Source: Hevea brasiliensis
Lineage: Eukaryota > Streptophyta > Magnoliopsida > Malpighiales > Euphorbiaceae
Assembly (NCBI RefSeq): GCF_030052815.1
Contig: NC_079501.1
Coordinates: 87,057,849 to 87,121,848, forward strand
Reading direction: 5' to 3'
Length of the DNA stretch: 64,000 bases
In this document: piece by piece, positions 36,276-49,256 of the stretch
Position numbering within the stretch: position 1 is the first letter of the stretch
How the letters are laid out: every line of letters begins with the position of its first letter
Position numbers and translations under genes: made by a program
Notes under the pieces: model-generated
The model's database searches: none
What the model saw: only the letters and a program-made list of their open reading frames with translations
What the model was told of the DNA's origin: nothing

Positions 36276-39190
36276 TAGTGAGTATTTTCACCGGTAGTTA
36301 TCCTTTTCCTTTTTTCCTACTTGTTTTTATTCTTTATATTTTTCTCAATAATTTTCAAATTTGTAATATTTTTGAAATAGATTTATATTTGTTCTCAATC
36401 TATTCTTATTGATAGATAAAAAAAGATATGTCAATAGTTGGTAAGGGGTCTTTTCTTCCTAAATTTCTAGTGGATCCATGCGTTGATGCTTATAACTAAA
36501 GTCAAAAGCTACTCTTTTTTTGAAATAGATTTGTATTTATTCTCAATCTATTTTTATTCATACATGAGAGAGTAAAGATAATCAATCGGTAGTTGATAAG
36601 GGGTCTTTTTTTTTTCTAAATTTCTAGTGAACCCACACATTGGTGTTTATATTTGAGGCTGAGAGCTACTCCTTTTTCAATTTGCTAGCTTAGCTGGACT
36701 CTAGCAAAATTAATTATTTATGAAAAATTACTATTATAATGTTGTATTAAATTACCACGTAAAAAATATATATGTTGATAATGATAAATTTATAATATTT
36801 TTCATAAATATGATCATTGTTCAAAAAGTTGTTATATTTATTTTAGTAAAATATATAATATTTAATATGAAATAATAACAAAAAAAATTATAAATATCAT
36901 ACTTTGTGTCTTTCTAATTAAAAAAAAAAATTGCTCCTTAATTTTCAAGCTATCATTTTTTACTTTTTAATTTTGATTATAAAATTTTAAATTTTTTTTA
37001 CTATATTTCAATCTTCATATTTTAAAATAGATTAAATAATTTTAAAATTTAAATATACTTTAATTCTTTATGTGTTATGTTGTTATATCCTATAAAGTTT
37101 TTATTTTTTTTTTAGAAAATAAAAGATAGAGGTTTCATTAAATTGAAACAGAATATAAATTTCAATTACAAAATTTCATCATACTACAATTTTGGATAAA
37201 GATAAAATACTTATACAAAATATAACAGCAATTACATTAATTTAAAGAAGGAGACAAAATTCATATTTATCAATAAGGATAGACTAATGCAAATCTGTTC
37301 CTAAATGATACGTATTGGAGATTATTAGAAAAAAAAAAACAAAAAAAAAAGAAAAAGGGGGAGCGTTAGTCACCGGTGAAAACACTCATCAATGGCTACC
37401 TTAAAAAGCTTATAAGGTTAAAAAAACAAAAAGAAAAGGAGAGAGATAAAGTGATGTGAACTCGCCTAATTCCACCTCAGAAGTTAGGGACTCAACGAGA
37501 TATTTTGTATTTATTTTCATTTATGTAATTCGAAGGGTGTTATAGCTCAAATATAGTGATGCATCCCCCTACCACACCCCATTGTGTCATCAATACTTTT
37601 TAGAGAGGAGTGACTAGTTGACTATTGTAGAGCAACAAGTGTAACTAATCTTTGTCTGCTACTCTTTATATGTTTACTCTCTGCCTACAAGTGATGTGAG
37701 GATTATAAATTCAGTTGTATCAATTATAGTATGTGAATGAAAGAAGTAGCCTGTTCATGATATATTTGTGCCTTATTATTTATTATGCTTGAAATGTTTA
37801 CTTATATACAATACTTGTGATATTTTTTCCAATTAGCTTACTAATGTGGAACGCATTATTTTAGACTAAATATTCTCATGAAGCAACCGGAGTCATGACT
37901 CGTTCATCTCGATCTCTTATGAAGAACTTCAGATAACCTTTGTACATGACCCATCGATCCTGTAGAGTAAAAATCTGATACTAAATGATATATAACACTC
38001 AAGACCTCTCTACAGAATTGGTGCGAGACACATCAGAAGGAAGAGAGCTTAGAAAAGGAGGTAGCTAGGTATCTTGTTTGTGGTTTGAGTTTTTCAATTG
38101 TTATATTTTTCACTTGTGATAGTACTACAATAATTGAAAATATTAATTATGAAACAATATAATCAGAGAGTAATTTAAAAATTAAAAAAAAATGACCATG
38201 CTATTTTCATAATATAAGATATCAATTCTGCTTATAAAATTTATATAATTGGATTCTTTATTTTCCTAGATAGGTTTTATTTATATTTACTAGTTTATTT
38301 AGGAGTTTAAAAAATGGGTTTATCGTTAAATTGACCATATATCCGATATATAGTTTATTCATATTCATATGCATTTGGAAGGACTCCATCGCTATTACAC
38401 TCGGATAAAAGCTTCGGATACATTTCAAACTAAATGAATATTTTTTTATTCCTTGAACCAACCTTCATAGGATAAACGTTTTTAATAAAACATAACTAAA
38501 AGTTATAAATCCTTAATCTTTTGTAGTATTAATACAATTATTTAAAAATATATTTTTACATTAAGCACATTTACGAATTGAATCCCAAATAAAATTTTGA
38601 TATTTAATTATAATTAATTGAACCTTTTAATTTTTAATTTAATAAAATTTTACTCAAGTTGATATTTTGTTTTCAGATCTTATTTTGGGCGTTTAGCTTT
38701 CCATTTAATAAATATCATTTCGTTTAAAAATTACCTCAAATTCCCATAAAATAAATTTAGAGCGTGTTTCACATTGAAATTGGAAGATTAAAATTGTTTA
38801 TTTTTTTAGAAAAAAACACTATGGCTCTATTAAGCATTGAGGTTCTTATGATTAGAATATATTAAATTTAATACCCTCTAATTAATATATTTAAAAAAAT
38901 ATTTTTCTTAACATTAGTTTCAACAGTAATGTCAATACATACTCATGATGTTATTAAAAAAAATAATTTAAAAAAATTAATATGTTATTTAATATTATTA
39001 TAATTAAAATTTATTAAATTTATTTTTAAATTATCTTTAAATCTTTCTAACTAATATATTTAAAAAAATATTTTCTCAATATCAATTTAAACAACATTGG
39101 CGAACAAGTGTCATCAATAAGTGTTTAAGATTTGGACAATAGAAGTGAAGAATACATTCATGGACTTGAATAAGTTAGATGTCTGGATCT
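36276..39190. other. AT-rich intergenic region
   Basis: No gene recognised. Two variants of a CTAAATTTCTAGTG-containing block lie at about 36440-36490 and 36590-36640, and relate to 61195-61235 and 62600-62640. The part at about 38260-39190 is a diverged copy of about 52930-54000 (see findings). Confidence 0.6.
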
Positions 39191-39199
39191 ATTTATTAA

Positions 39200-39280
39200 A
39201 GCCCAATCTTTTGATAGCTGAGTTGGGCTTCTGGTTTTTACCTTGTCCACCAGATCAGATTCATCTCTATTAAACCCTAA
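39200..39280 (+). promoter_or_regulatory. Site II pair and telo box upstream of the small gene
   Basis: AGCCCA at 39200-39205 and TGGGCT at 39224-39229 are inverted site II elements. AAACCCTAA (telo box) is at 39272-39280, 46 bp before the ATG. The same three motifs keep their order before the paralog (54049-54054, 54073-54078, 54121-54129). In plants this pairing is common in promoters of ribosomal and mitochondrial housekeeping genes. Confidence 0.55.
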
Positions 39281-39325
39281 ACCTGAGCTTCAATGCTCGG
39301 GTAAACGAAAAGGCTAGCGCCAGCC

Positions 39326-39886
39326 ATGAACAGAGCTATTCCCAGAAGTCTTTCACTTCAAATTCGCAGCCATCTTCTCGATCCTCTAAAATCCGTAACA
39401 AATCCTATCACATCGTCATTTATAGTTGTTTCCAGGACTCGTTCTACGCAAATATTCTACTCGTCTGAGTCCGACACATCCCATGAAGCAAAATTTGCTC
39501 GAACCCAGACGCGACATGGTGAAGTTGACGATGTCGCTGGCGTGAGCAACCAAGGTAAAGAAAATTGAATTAAAAGCTTATGGTTCTAGTTGGTTTCTGT
39601 TTGGCTGGTGAGAAAATGGTGGAAAATATAATTTATTAAAATTTTAGTAAGTTATTGAATTGTTTGATGTGATGTGATTGCAGAGCTAAAGAAGAGGATA
39701 GAGAAATACTACGAGGGGGATGAAGAGGCGATTCCAGAAATATTTGAAGCTATATTGAAGAGGAAATTGGCAGGGATTAGAGATAAGGATGACGAATTGA
39801 TGGCAGAAGTTAGGCGGAAATCTCCAAGTGTTGATTTTGATTATGAATCCGACGAATTGAATGATTCTAACGGCGAGAAAGAATGA
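39326..39886 (+). CDS. Small two-exon gene, probable mitochondrial protein of unknown function
   Basis: Exon 1 is 39326-39554 and exon 2 is 39684-39886, with a 129-bp GT...AG intron at 39555-39683. The spliced frame gives 143 residues. The N-terminus (MNRAIPRSLSLQIRSHLL) is rich in Arg and Ser and lacks acids for about 45 residues, and IFYSSESD looks like the end of a mitochondrial presequence. From residue 77 there is a charged helical part (ELKKRIEKYYEGDEEAIPEI, then FEAILKRKLAG) and an acidic C-terminus. The exon boundary and reading frame are conserved in the paralog at 54166-54632, which supports the model. I do not recognise the family, so function is unassigned. The start is the first ATG, and the paralog's second ATG aligns with it. 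The upstream region has site II and telo-box motifs. Confidence 0.72.
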
Positions 39887-39987
39887 TGCGAAATTGCTAT
39901 TACAGAATAAGAAATCAACGTGTGTATTTTTTTGGCTAAAATCATTTTGAGTTCTCTTTACCTGATAGGCTTTGGCTATTAAACTTC

Positions 39988-42900
39988 TTTTTTTAGGCAA
40001 AAGCAGAGCTTTATTAATCATTAATCAGCTTGTAACACAGAAACAAGAAAACATTGACTAAATTCAGACGATAATATAAACATTGCATCACAAGATTAAT
40101 TATCATATAATATATTTCTTTATGAACTAAGACAGTATAATATACCTTTTCAGCAAACACATCCAAAGGCCTCTAACTATTTGAAACCATTGTGGCACAG
40201 ATAAAAATAGCTTTTGAGATCTTGTGTATTCATTCACAACTGTCATGCACTGCACGCCACAACATAGAACCACTCTGTCTTCCTAATTCATCTGGAACCA
40301 ATTATGACTATGTATTTGGAGTGAAGAACACGAACCTAGAGAGACTTTAGATTTGAAACCATACCCCAACACATTTTTTTTTAAATAAAGGACTGGTTGA
40401 GAAGACGCATATCTCTAATATCCAACCCACCTTCATCCTTCCGCTTCTGTGCATCCAGCCACGGAACTAAGGCAATCTTTCTATTACCATCCATCGAACC
40501 CCTCACAAATTGTGGGCAAGCCTTCTCAATTTCATCGCAAATATATGATGGAAGTTTCCAAGTTTGCACAGCAAACGTAGGCATGACAGTTAAAACAAAC
40601 TATGCTGAAGTAATTCAACGAGCCAAAGACAAATGAGATGCCTTCCACCTAGACATTCGTTTCTAAACCCAATCAAGAATTTATTGATAACTGGCTCGAC
40701 ACGCTTACGAGTGAAGTAAAAGAACTCCCAAATGAGTCCCAAGGTTACTAGAAACTGAGAAGTCTAGTAATTCCCCAAAATTCTTTTGGTTTGAATCGTA
40801 ACGTTCTTTGAAAACATTCTTTGAAAAATAAACTTCAGTGTTAGATACGTTCACCTTTTGCCTTGAACATCTACAGAATTCATCAAGCACCCCCTGAATA
40901 ACTGTAGCCTGTTTTGAAGAGGCCTCAACGAAAAGAATGAGATCGTCTGCAAAAAATAAACGTGAGAGGGGGACCATTTCGACACAACTTTATGGGCTTC
41001 CAACAACCATTATCCATCACCATGAGCCAACCTTTGCATGCACCAAACAAACAGATATGGTGATAACAGGTTGTCCTATCTCTCAACCCTAGATGGGCTA
41101 AAAGCTGCAGTCATACCCCAATTCAACAGAATCCACAATGAACAGGAGGTAGCGCGCTTCATAATACAGCTAAAAAAAGATATCAGAAGCCCAGCCTTCA
41201 CCAAAGACTCTCTTAAAAGGTTCCACTGAACATGATCATAGGCTTTTTCCAAATCCACTTTAATTGCCATATAACCCCTCTGCTTAGTCTTTGCTTTCAT
41301 ATGTTGAATTACTTCTTGAGCAATAACTATACTGTCAGTAGTATGTCATCCTAGAATAAAACTTGTTTGAGTCGGACTCACCAAACAAGGCAAGACGAGT
41401 TTCAACTGATCAGCCAGGATCTTAATGATGATCTTATAAGCCACAGAGCAAAGGCTAATGGGACGAAACTGGGACAGAGAGTCTGGATGAGGGACTTTGG
41501 GAATCAAAATGAGAAAAATAGTAGCCATACCACTATCAATATTAACCCCACTAATAACCCGACACACTTCTGAACATATAGCATTACCGATAATATCCTA
41601 ATACCATTGATAGAAACCTGTATGAAAACCATCCCATCTAGGGGCCTTCCGAGGTTGCATGTCTAAAAGAGCCTTGCAAACCTTAACTGAAGAAACTAGC
41701 GAACTCAGTCTAATGAGAGCATCCTCACGTAGATTAGGAAGACAACCCTTAATAGGACAAGCTGGTGCCATCGCTACATCCTCAGAATAGACACGTTTAT
41801 AAAACTCCATAGCCATATTTTGTAATTTAGCTTGATCGTGCACCCAAATATCTTCAGCATTCTTAAGATGAAGAATCTAATTTCGTTGCCTTCGATTACT
41901 TGTCTTAAGGTGAAAATAGCTGGTGTTGCAATCTCCCCATTAATAAATTCACTCCAAGACTTATAGCACCGTACCAATTCCTTCTTATGAGAGATAACCT
42001 CTAGCTTCTGCATGAAATCTTTCTCCTCCTGGAGAAGTCTTGACGTTTGTCTATATTGCAGATGAAAAATGTTCCCAATGATAGAACTATTCCAAACTTT
42101 TAGCCTGTTCGTAAAATGTCCTACTACTAACATAAAAGAGGAGTTTGGCTGCTAGTTATCACGACCCATATCCATGAATTTATCATGTGTCATCCAGGTA
42201 GCCTGGAAGTGGAATTGACAATCTTGGAATTGCAAATGTCAAACACCATTGGGCAATAAATGTACAAGACAATAATCTGAATGCGTCTTGGGTAATTGTA
42301 GTACATAGCCATCAGGGAAACCAAGTCTCCAATCCCCATTACAAATAGCCCGATCCAAATGCCCCATCATCCTACCCAGTCCAAGGAAAAAAAGGACCCC
42401 TGAAAGGAATCTCCGTCAAACTAGAAGTCTACATCCACTGATAGAAATAAACAACAGAGACTCGAACAATGAGGAGAGCCTCCTTTCTTATTTTCAGCCC
42501 TAAGGAGAGCATTCCAGTCCCCGATAAGAGCCCATGGACCAGCAACTTTAGAAGTCACACTATTCAAAGATGGCCACAAAAGAGCCCTAATAGAAGCAGT
42601 TGCGCAGCCTTACGCCGCAGTAAATTTCATGAGAAAACTGTTGGTTTTATAAATTTTCATATGAATATATTGTTTGTGATTAGCCAGCACCTGCACTGAC
42701 CAACCCCTTTACCACAAAACCTAGATTCCTCTTGAATACCCCTATTCCTCCTGAAAATCTCGATGCCTCCACACGGTGAGAGAAAGGAAACCCAATCTTT
42801 TTAATCACTTGGTCAGCCATCATACCACTGCTTCGAGGTTTAAAAATAAAAGCAATTGCCGGATTGTATCTTTGGATTTAAGAGCTCGACTAAAGCTAGC

Positions 42901-43010
42901 ACTGACTGCACCTCTGCAATTCCAAGTGAAAATAGCCATAAGAAAAAAAGAAAACAGAGAAAAAAAAAAAGAAGGAAAGAAAGAAACCAAAGGGATAATT
43001 GCCATTAATC
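39988..43010 (-). mobile_element. Decayed L1-type LINE
   Basis: This is a non-LTR retrotransposon on the minus strand. It starts with an endonuclease (MAIFTWNCRGA at about 42939, the usual N-terminus of plant L1 ORF2). It continues through RT segments LILIPKVPHPDSLSQFRPIS (about 41500), YMAIKVDLEKAYDHVQW (about 41270) and LFFADDLILF (about 40955), and ends with the C-terminal zinc-binding region (PSYICDEIEKACPQFVRGS, about 40550). Total ORF2 length is about 2.6 kb where about 3.9 kb is usual, so parts of the endonuclease and RT are missing. Stops and frameshifts occur throughout. A T-run at 39988-39994 may be the reverse complement of its poly(A) tail. Confidence 0.85.
40381..42939 (-). pseudogene. 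LINE ORF2 (endonuclease, RT) remnant
   Basis: It is broken into at least six frame segments: 42939-42820 endonuclease start, 42133-41774, 41843-41598, 41567-41346 and 41300-41076 RT, 40977-40705 RT with the FADD catalytic motif, 40584-40381 C-terminal region. Endonuclease text between about 42800 and 42150 is poorly readable. Plus-strand open frames over this stretch are antisense chance. Confidence 0.82.
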
Positions 43011-43050
43011 CCGCATGTAGGGATCGAAACTACATTAAAAATCTAGTGAA

Positions 43051-43054
<4 letters not shown>

Positions 43055-43106
<52 letters not shown>
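43055..43106. repeat. (TA)n microsatellite
   Basis: About 23 TA units after an A-run, close to the 5' end of the LINE. Confidence 0.9.
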
Positions 43107-43108
<2 letters not shown>

Positions 43109-43109
43109 A

Positions 43110-43860
43110 TTTTGACAAAGTTAATGATTTTGCAGTAATTCGAAGAAAGAAAATAAAATTAATGACTCTCTCTCTTTTTTTATATTTTTTTTTCATTTAT
43201 TTATTATTAATAAACTCAAATTCATTATGACAGATTTGCATTTTCTTTTATTTTTTTCATTTTGTAAATTTTTTCTTTTTTATTTTTGATGTGGAATTGA
43301 TTTCTCCATATAATCATGTTAATTTTTTTTTTTCACATTTTCTATGAAAAAGTGTATTAGTTTTGAATGATTGTTGATCAATTTTATTGAATAAATGTGA
43401 TCTGTCAAAAGATTATAATAATTGTGATGGACAATTATACCAAAATAGATGCTGAGAGATCAAAATAATTCAGAAAGTTAATGCAAACGGGATCTAAGTA
43501 GTATTTTACAAGATCTGTCTTATTTTGTTATACAATAATTTTTGATATCAATATTATTAATTATAACTCTCTATGACTATTTTATTGATTAAATGGCACT
43601 TCCTTTTGTAAAAAAATTAAAATGAAGAGTATTACCTCAAAGCCAGAGATTTCACATATGCAGTTCTGATGTCAATAGAACAAAATTAGAAGAGCAGGAG
43701 AATAACACGCTAGTGATAATTTTATTTGTAAACACCAATATTCCACCTACAGAGAAAGATAGTTGAAGCGCTGGGCATGTTTATGCAAGAAAAATAAGCC
43801 ACTTAAAGCGATTGCAAGTCCGGTCGTATACCCTGCAGCACTTATTAACATTTTTTTTTT
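43110..43860. other. Non-coding AT-rich DNA
   Basis: It includes the partial third copy of the 35.8-36.3 kb duplicated unit (about 43310-43430). Nothing else is recognised. Confidence 0.5.
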
Positions 43861-43861
43861 G

Positions 43862-44275
43862 CTATTTATTTTTCCATTAGTTTTTTAATTTAATTTTTGA
43901 TTCCGAAATTTTCTTTTCTTCGATTTTATTTGACAGTTAGGTCAGGAGTCAGCTCTCGGAGTCAATTGACCAAATTACCCCTTGCAGGTTCGACCCGGTT
44001 TGTAAATAATTCAATATTTCTTTCGGATCCCTGACCTAATTATTTGACTGGTTTAACAATTCTTTTTCGTGATTTTCTCTTTTTCACTTTGTTCGCAATA
44101 GTCCTAAGGACCGTGGCGTCACATTTTACGGTTCGAAATTTGAGTTTAAATCGACCTCGTAGTCCTTCCCGAGAAGGTCACCCATCGCTGCGACTCTCGG
44201 CTCGTTTTTAATTTCTTATGTTCTGTTTTTCTTATTTATACTTAATTAATTGACAATTACTAATTATTTATACAA
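43862..44275 (-). repeat. Chromovirus LTR fragment
   Basis: About 410 bp matching the first part of the deleted chromovirus LTR (24300-24716, same orientation) and the reverse of 7330-7770. Shared blocks include TTAGGTCAGGAGTCAGCTCT and CCCATCGCTG. It is an isolated piece without LTR ends. Confidence 0.85.
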
Positions 44276-44346
44276 AATGTTTAAAACAATTTAATTTTTC
44301 AAACATTACTCTTATAATACAATTGATTAGCATTATTTTATTCTTA

Positions 44347-44383
<37 letters not shown>

Positions 44384-47300
44384 GTATTTTTTAAAAAATT
44401 AAAGTCGAAACTTTTTATTTTCAAAAAATTTATGAAAATAATTTCTTATACAATTACAAATTAATTAATTTTGTTTTGAATTTGACACTTAAAAATCTAT
44501 TCTAAAAAAAAATTGGCATTTTTATATTCTTGTTATTTTTCCTTCTTGCACATTTTTTTTTTAATTTTATAATTTTATTTTGTAATGAAAATAATTTCAT
44601 TTAAAATAATAAAAAATATATATATAATATTACGAAAAATTTTATTAAAGATATTTATAAGTGTTTAAAAAAAACCTTTTGAAAGTATTTTAAAAAATTA
44701 TAAAATTAAAAAAATATTCTAGGTAATTATATGTATATATATATGCTAAAACGTTTTTATGAAATATAAGTTTTTTTTTATTGACTTTAAGAGATTAATT
44801 GGAATATCTAACAATTTTAAGTGGATCATTAAAATGTGAAATTAATAGATTAAATATTTCAAAATATTTAGTGACTTTAATAGCATTAAAAAGTGATTTA
44901 TTTAAACTTTAAGGGACTAGTAATTGAATAAGCATATCCCTATTCATTAATGAAACTGCTCGAATTTCCACACCTAAAATATATACGGTTAAAAATTAAT
45001 AATTTTTTTTTAATTTTATTAATTTAGTCCTAAACTTTAAAATTAGTTTCAATTTTAACAATTAGTTTCATTACATGATTTAATTGATAAAAATAATTTA
45101 AATATTTACCAACATTATTAATATTAATCAATCATTTATTTTTTTTATAATTTTAGTAAATCAAATAAAATTATTGTTTTAGTATATCAAATACTTATTA
45201 TTTTAGAAGTTATAATTAAATTTATTTTGGTTATATTATTTACTAATATTATATGTTTAAATATTTGAATTTTTTTTTCATTTATTAAATTTTAAATTTG
45301 AGATAAAATGATGAGAAATACATAAAATAAAAGTATAATAGAAAGAGAGAAGGGAAAAAAAATTAAAATTAAGATTATAATATTAGATACATTATTCAAT
45401 TACTATAATTTTTTATTAATAGGAAATTTTTTCAAAATTAATGAAAATATTAAAATTATTAAAAAAAATTAATAAAATTAAATGGAACAATTAAAATTGA
45501 TAATATATAAATGAAAATATTTGAATAATATTCAAAGAATACCTATTTTATATTTTTTTTTTGTATATTTAAGATTTATTTTCTATTTAATTATTTTTTA
45601 TTCTTATTAATACACATGCTTTAATACAACTAAAGTTGTGCTCTTTTTTTCTACACACTGCATTTTAGTACAAAGTATTCACAATACTCTTCAATGAAAA
45701 GAATTTCAATCCTACAATTATCATTTGAAATAATAATTTTTATAAAAATATTTAATTTAATTTATAAATAAATAATTTTACTTTAAATTCAATGCCAAAT
45801 AAATATATAATAACTTTAGATTTGCTTTAGCTATAGTTGATTTATTATTATTATTTAGTTTATTGGGCATCTTTTATATATATATATATATATATACTTT
45901 TTTAATTTTATGGTTAATTTATTTATTTATTTATTTGCAGCAATTGGAGCATATGTGATGAAAGAAAATAAAAATTTCTTGCAGTTTCAGAAATTCTGAA
46001 AATGAAATGCACATAGAAAAAGAAATAATTCAATAACTAAAATTTTAAATATTAAAAATTAGAAAATTAAAAAAATTAGAAAATAAAATAGTAATATAAA
46101 ATGAACTTTTAAGATTTAATAATATGATTAATTAATATGGTCAACTTTAATATAGATGTAGAATATAGATAAATAGATGCAAATATGAAATGGTTTCTCT
46201 TTATTTTTTTTTTAATATAGATATGTAGATAAGTAAGATCTAAAATTAATATTAATTATAATTATACAAATAATTGAAGTCTAATTAACGAAATTTAATA
46301 TTTTTTAATTGTTCTCAAAAAAATTTAATATTTTTTAATTATTCAATAACTGAAAGTTAATTTCAATTTTAAACTATTATTAATTAATTTAGAATATTTA
46401 ATTAATACTATTTACTATTATTTTATCACTAACTTATATATCTATATAAGACAAACATGTATTTTCATAGTACTATCATATGATATTCTATTTCATAATA
46501 TTATCACATAACATTATTTATTATAATCAAATAATTTTTTCTATTTTTATTTATAAGAGGTTCGTTAACTTCAAATTACAATTAAAGAGAAAAAAAAATT
46601 AAATTATACATTAATAAATAATGAAATTTAAAAATAATGATAAAATTTTTTGCAAATGAGATCAAATCACAATTACTACAAAATGAGTTTAAAGAAAAAA
46701 AAAAAAAAGAAGAGAAGTGTAAAAAATATCATAACTAGGGATGTCAGTGCCATTGTTTTGCGTTGTGACCTTAACAATCCTAGCCCTTGGGGTCAAAGAA
46801 TACTGTACAAAGACTGCGCCAGAGGATCTTTATAGACGTCAAATTCAATTGCATGATGAAACTTCTTAAAAACGGGATTAAAGCAGGCATGTATACACAC
46901 ACACGTATTAAATTTAATTAATTAATTAATAATATTAAAAATTACAAAATAAAAAAGGTCATATATAATGAATAATTAAGATAATTATATTTTTAATTTC
47001 ATAATTTATTATTTATGAATATTAATTTTTAAATTTAAAAAATCTTAATTGGTCCAATCAAATTTATTAATATATTTATATTACATTATATAGATATTAG
47101 TTAATATTATTTAACTAATAATATTAAAAATTACAAAATATAAAAATAGTCATATATAATAAATATAATAATTAAGATAGTTATATTTTCATTTTCATAA
47201 TTAATTATATATAAATATTAATTTTTAAATTTAAAAAATTTAAATTGGTTTGATTAAAAAATTAGAAAAAAAAAATAGAATACTAAATCAAGAGAGTATC

Positions 47301-49251
47301 ACTTTCTATTAAAATAGATCTATTAAAATGGCTCTAATCCCCATCAATGAGAGATCATTATCACAAGATAAAAGGTGAATTTATTCTTAATTTCACTTTT
47401 TTTTATATATATTTTTAGGTTTTGCTTTTATTAAAAATTTTTTATTCATGACTATTATTTAATTGATATATAAAAATAAACTAAAAATTATTTAAATAAA
47501 CTAAAAATTATTTTATATCATTTAAATGTGTTAATTTATTAATTTTTAAATAAATAAGCATAACAATATTCAAATCTATAAAATATTTATATTTCTTTAT
47601 TTAAAATTGAATATGATTAAAAAAATTTTAAAAAAATATATATAACTGTTATTGAGAAATAGCAATTGGTGAAAATAATTAACAATCAATGATACCAAAA
47701 TGAATATTTATGATTTTATTATTAATTTAAATTGATAAAAATTAAAACAATATTTTTTATGTGATCCATAAAAATTTATTGTGGATATATATATGTAAAA
47801 TAGATAATAAATAGATAAAAATTCACTGAAATTTATCTTTTGTGAGAATATTTTGACACTTAAATTAAAGTTAATATAAAAAAATAATGTGTTTTAAATA
47901 CTTTGTATAAAAAATATTACACTTGCTAATTTTGTTAAATTTTAAAAAATAATAAAAAATATATATATTTTAGAATGGGAAATTCAATTAGGAAGGAGAC
48001 AAATATACAACTTTTAGACTTCTGACGAGGGCTTGTAATAAAGGTTATTGTACCCACCTTCTTAATTTATATTTAAATTTTTTAATCCTATTAATTATAT
48101 ATAACATTTAAATATAAATTTTATTGTGATATAAACTGTAATTAATGATAAATAATTATAATTTTATATGAAGAAATTTATTTTTTTAATAAAAATTTAG
48201 GTGAGGAGAAGCTCTCCAATCTAACGAAGACATAGTATAACTTCACTATTTATATATTACTTATAAAGAGAAATAATTAATAAAATTTAAATTTTTAATT
48301 TAATGAGTACTAGAAATTTAAAAAAAAATTATTAAATAAGTCTGATATACTAAGTTAGTTTAATAATTTTGTGCTCTCAACCAATAAAAATATAACACAT
48401 ATCTTTTATGTCATTATAAGCACTATTTCAGTCAAGAGTCTCTTTTATATATCACGTGTTACTCAATCATCAATCTGATTTGGTATACCAATTCATCTAA
48501 TAATTTCTCCAAAATTTGTACCTTTCAATTGTATTTAACAAAAATAATTTAAATAAAAAATAAGAATATTTAATTTATGATTTGAACTAAATAAAATAAT
48601 TACTTATATTTCTTTTTTTTTTTCAGAAAAATAGAGATGTGTGCAATTAACTTTTTTTTTTATTGGTAAAAAAGCTGATTAGATTATTTTTGTTTCTCTT
48701 TCTTTACTCTTGGTGTTCTCCCACTCCTTTCCCATATTCAATTTCCTTTCTTCTTGTTTTCAATATTATTATAATCTAAAATATTATTGCTAGAGCTTCA
48801 TCTAAATAGTAATTTATTTTTTAAAATATTTTTCTTAACAAAGTTTATTATTATTTTTTTAAATATTAATTTTACTTATAAATTGATCAAATTAATATAT
48901 AAATTTTAAAAATAAGATAATTTATTTGTTTATAATAATTTTTTAACTTGTAAATTAAATTTACAAATTAAAAAAAAAATCGAGAAACTCAACTTTTTAT
49001 TTTGATACTTATAAATTAATTTGACTAAATATTTCACTATATTATTCTTATTTAATTTTTAAAATTTTATTATAAATTTCATTTAATATCTTTTTAGTTA
49101 TTTTAATAATAAATACGCTTATAAACTATTTTTTACTAAATATATCAATTATTTATCAGTTACTTATAAGTACTTTAATACTTATAAATTAAATATGTAT
49201 TTACTTAAAATTTTAAATGTTTATAAACACTTATAAGCTTATTTTTATAAG
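44276..49251. other. AT-rich intergenic region with simple repeats
   Basis: No coding region recognised over 5 kb. It contains (TAA)n at 44349-44382, (TA)n at about 45877-45895 and an ATTT run at about 45917-45941. The 61-codon frame at 46650-46835 is not protein-like. Confidence 0.6.
46928..47245. repeat. Direct repeat pair of ~120 bp
   Basis: About 46928-47057 and 47123-47240 share AATATTAAAAATTACAAAAT, GTCATATATAAT and ATTAATTTTTAAATTTAAAA blocks in the same order. Confidence 0.7.
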
Positions 49252-49256
49252 TTAAG

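Noticed and set aside
42776..43138. 120-codon plus-strand frame ending in an Ile-Tyr run
   Set aside because: It is antisense to the LINE endonuclease and then reads through a (TA)n microsatellite.
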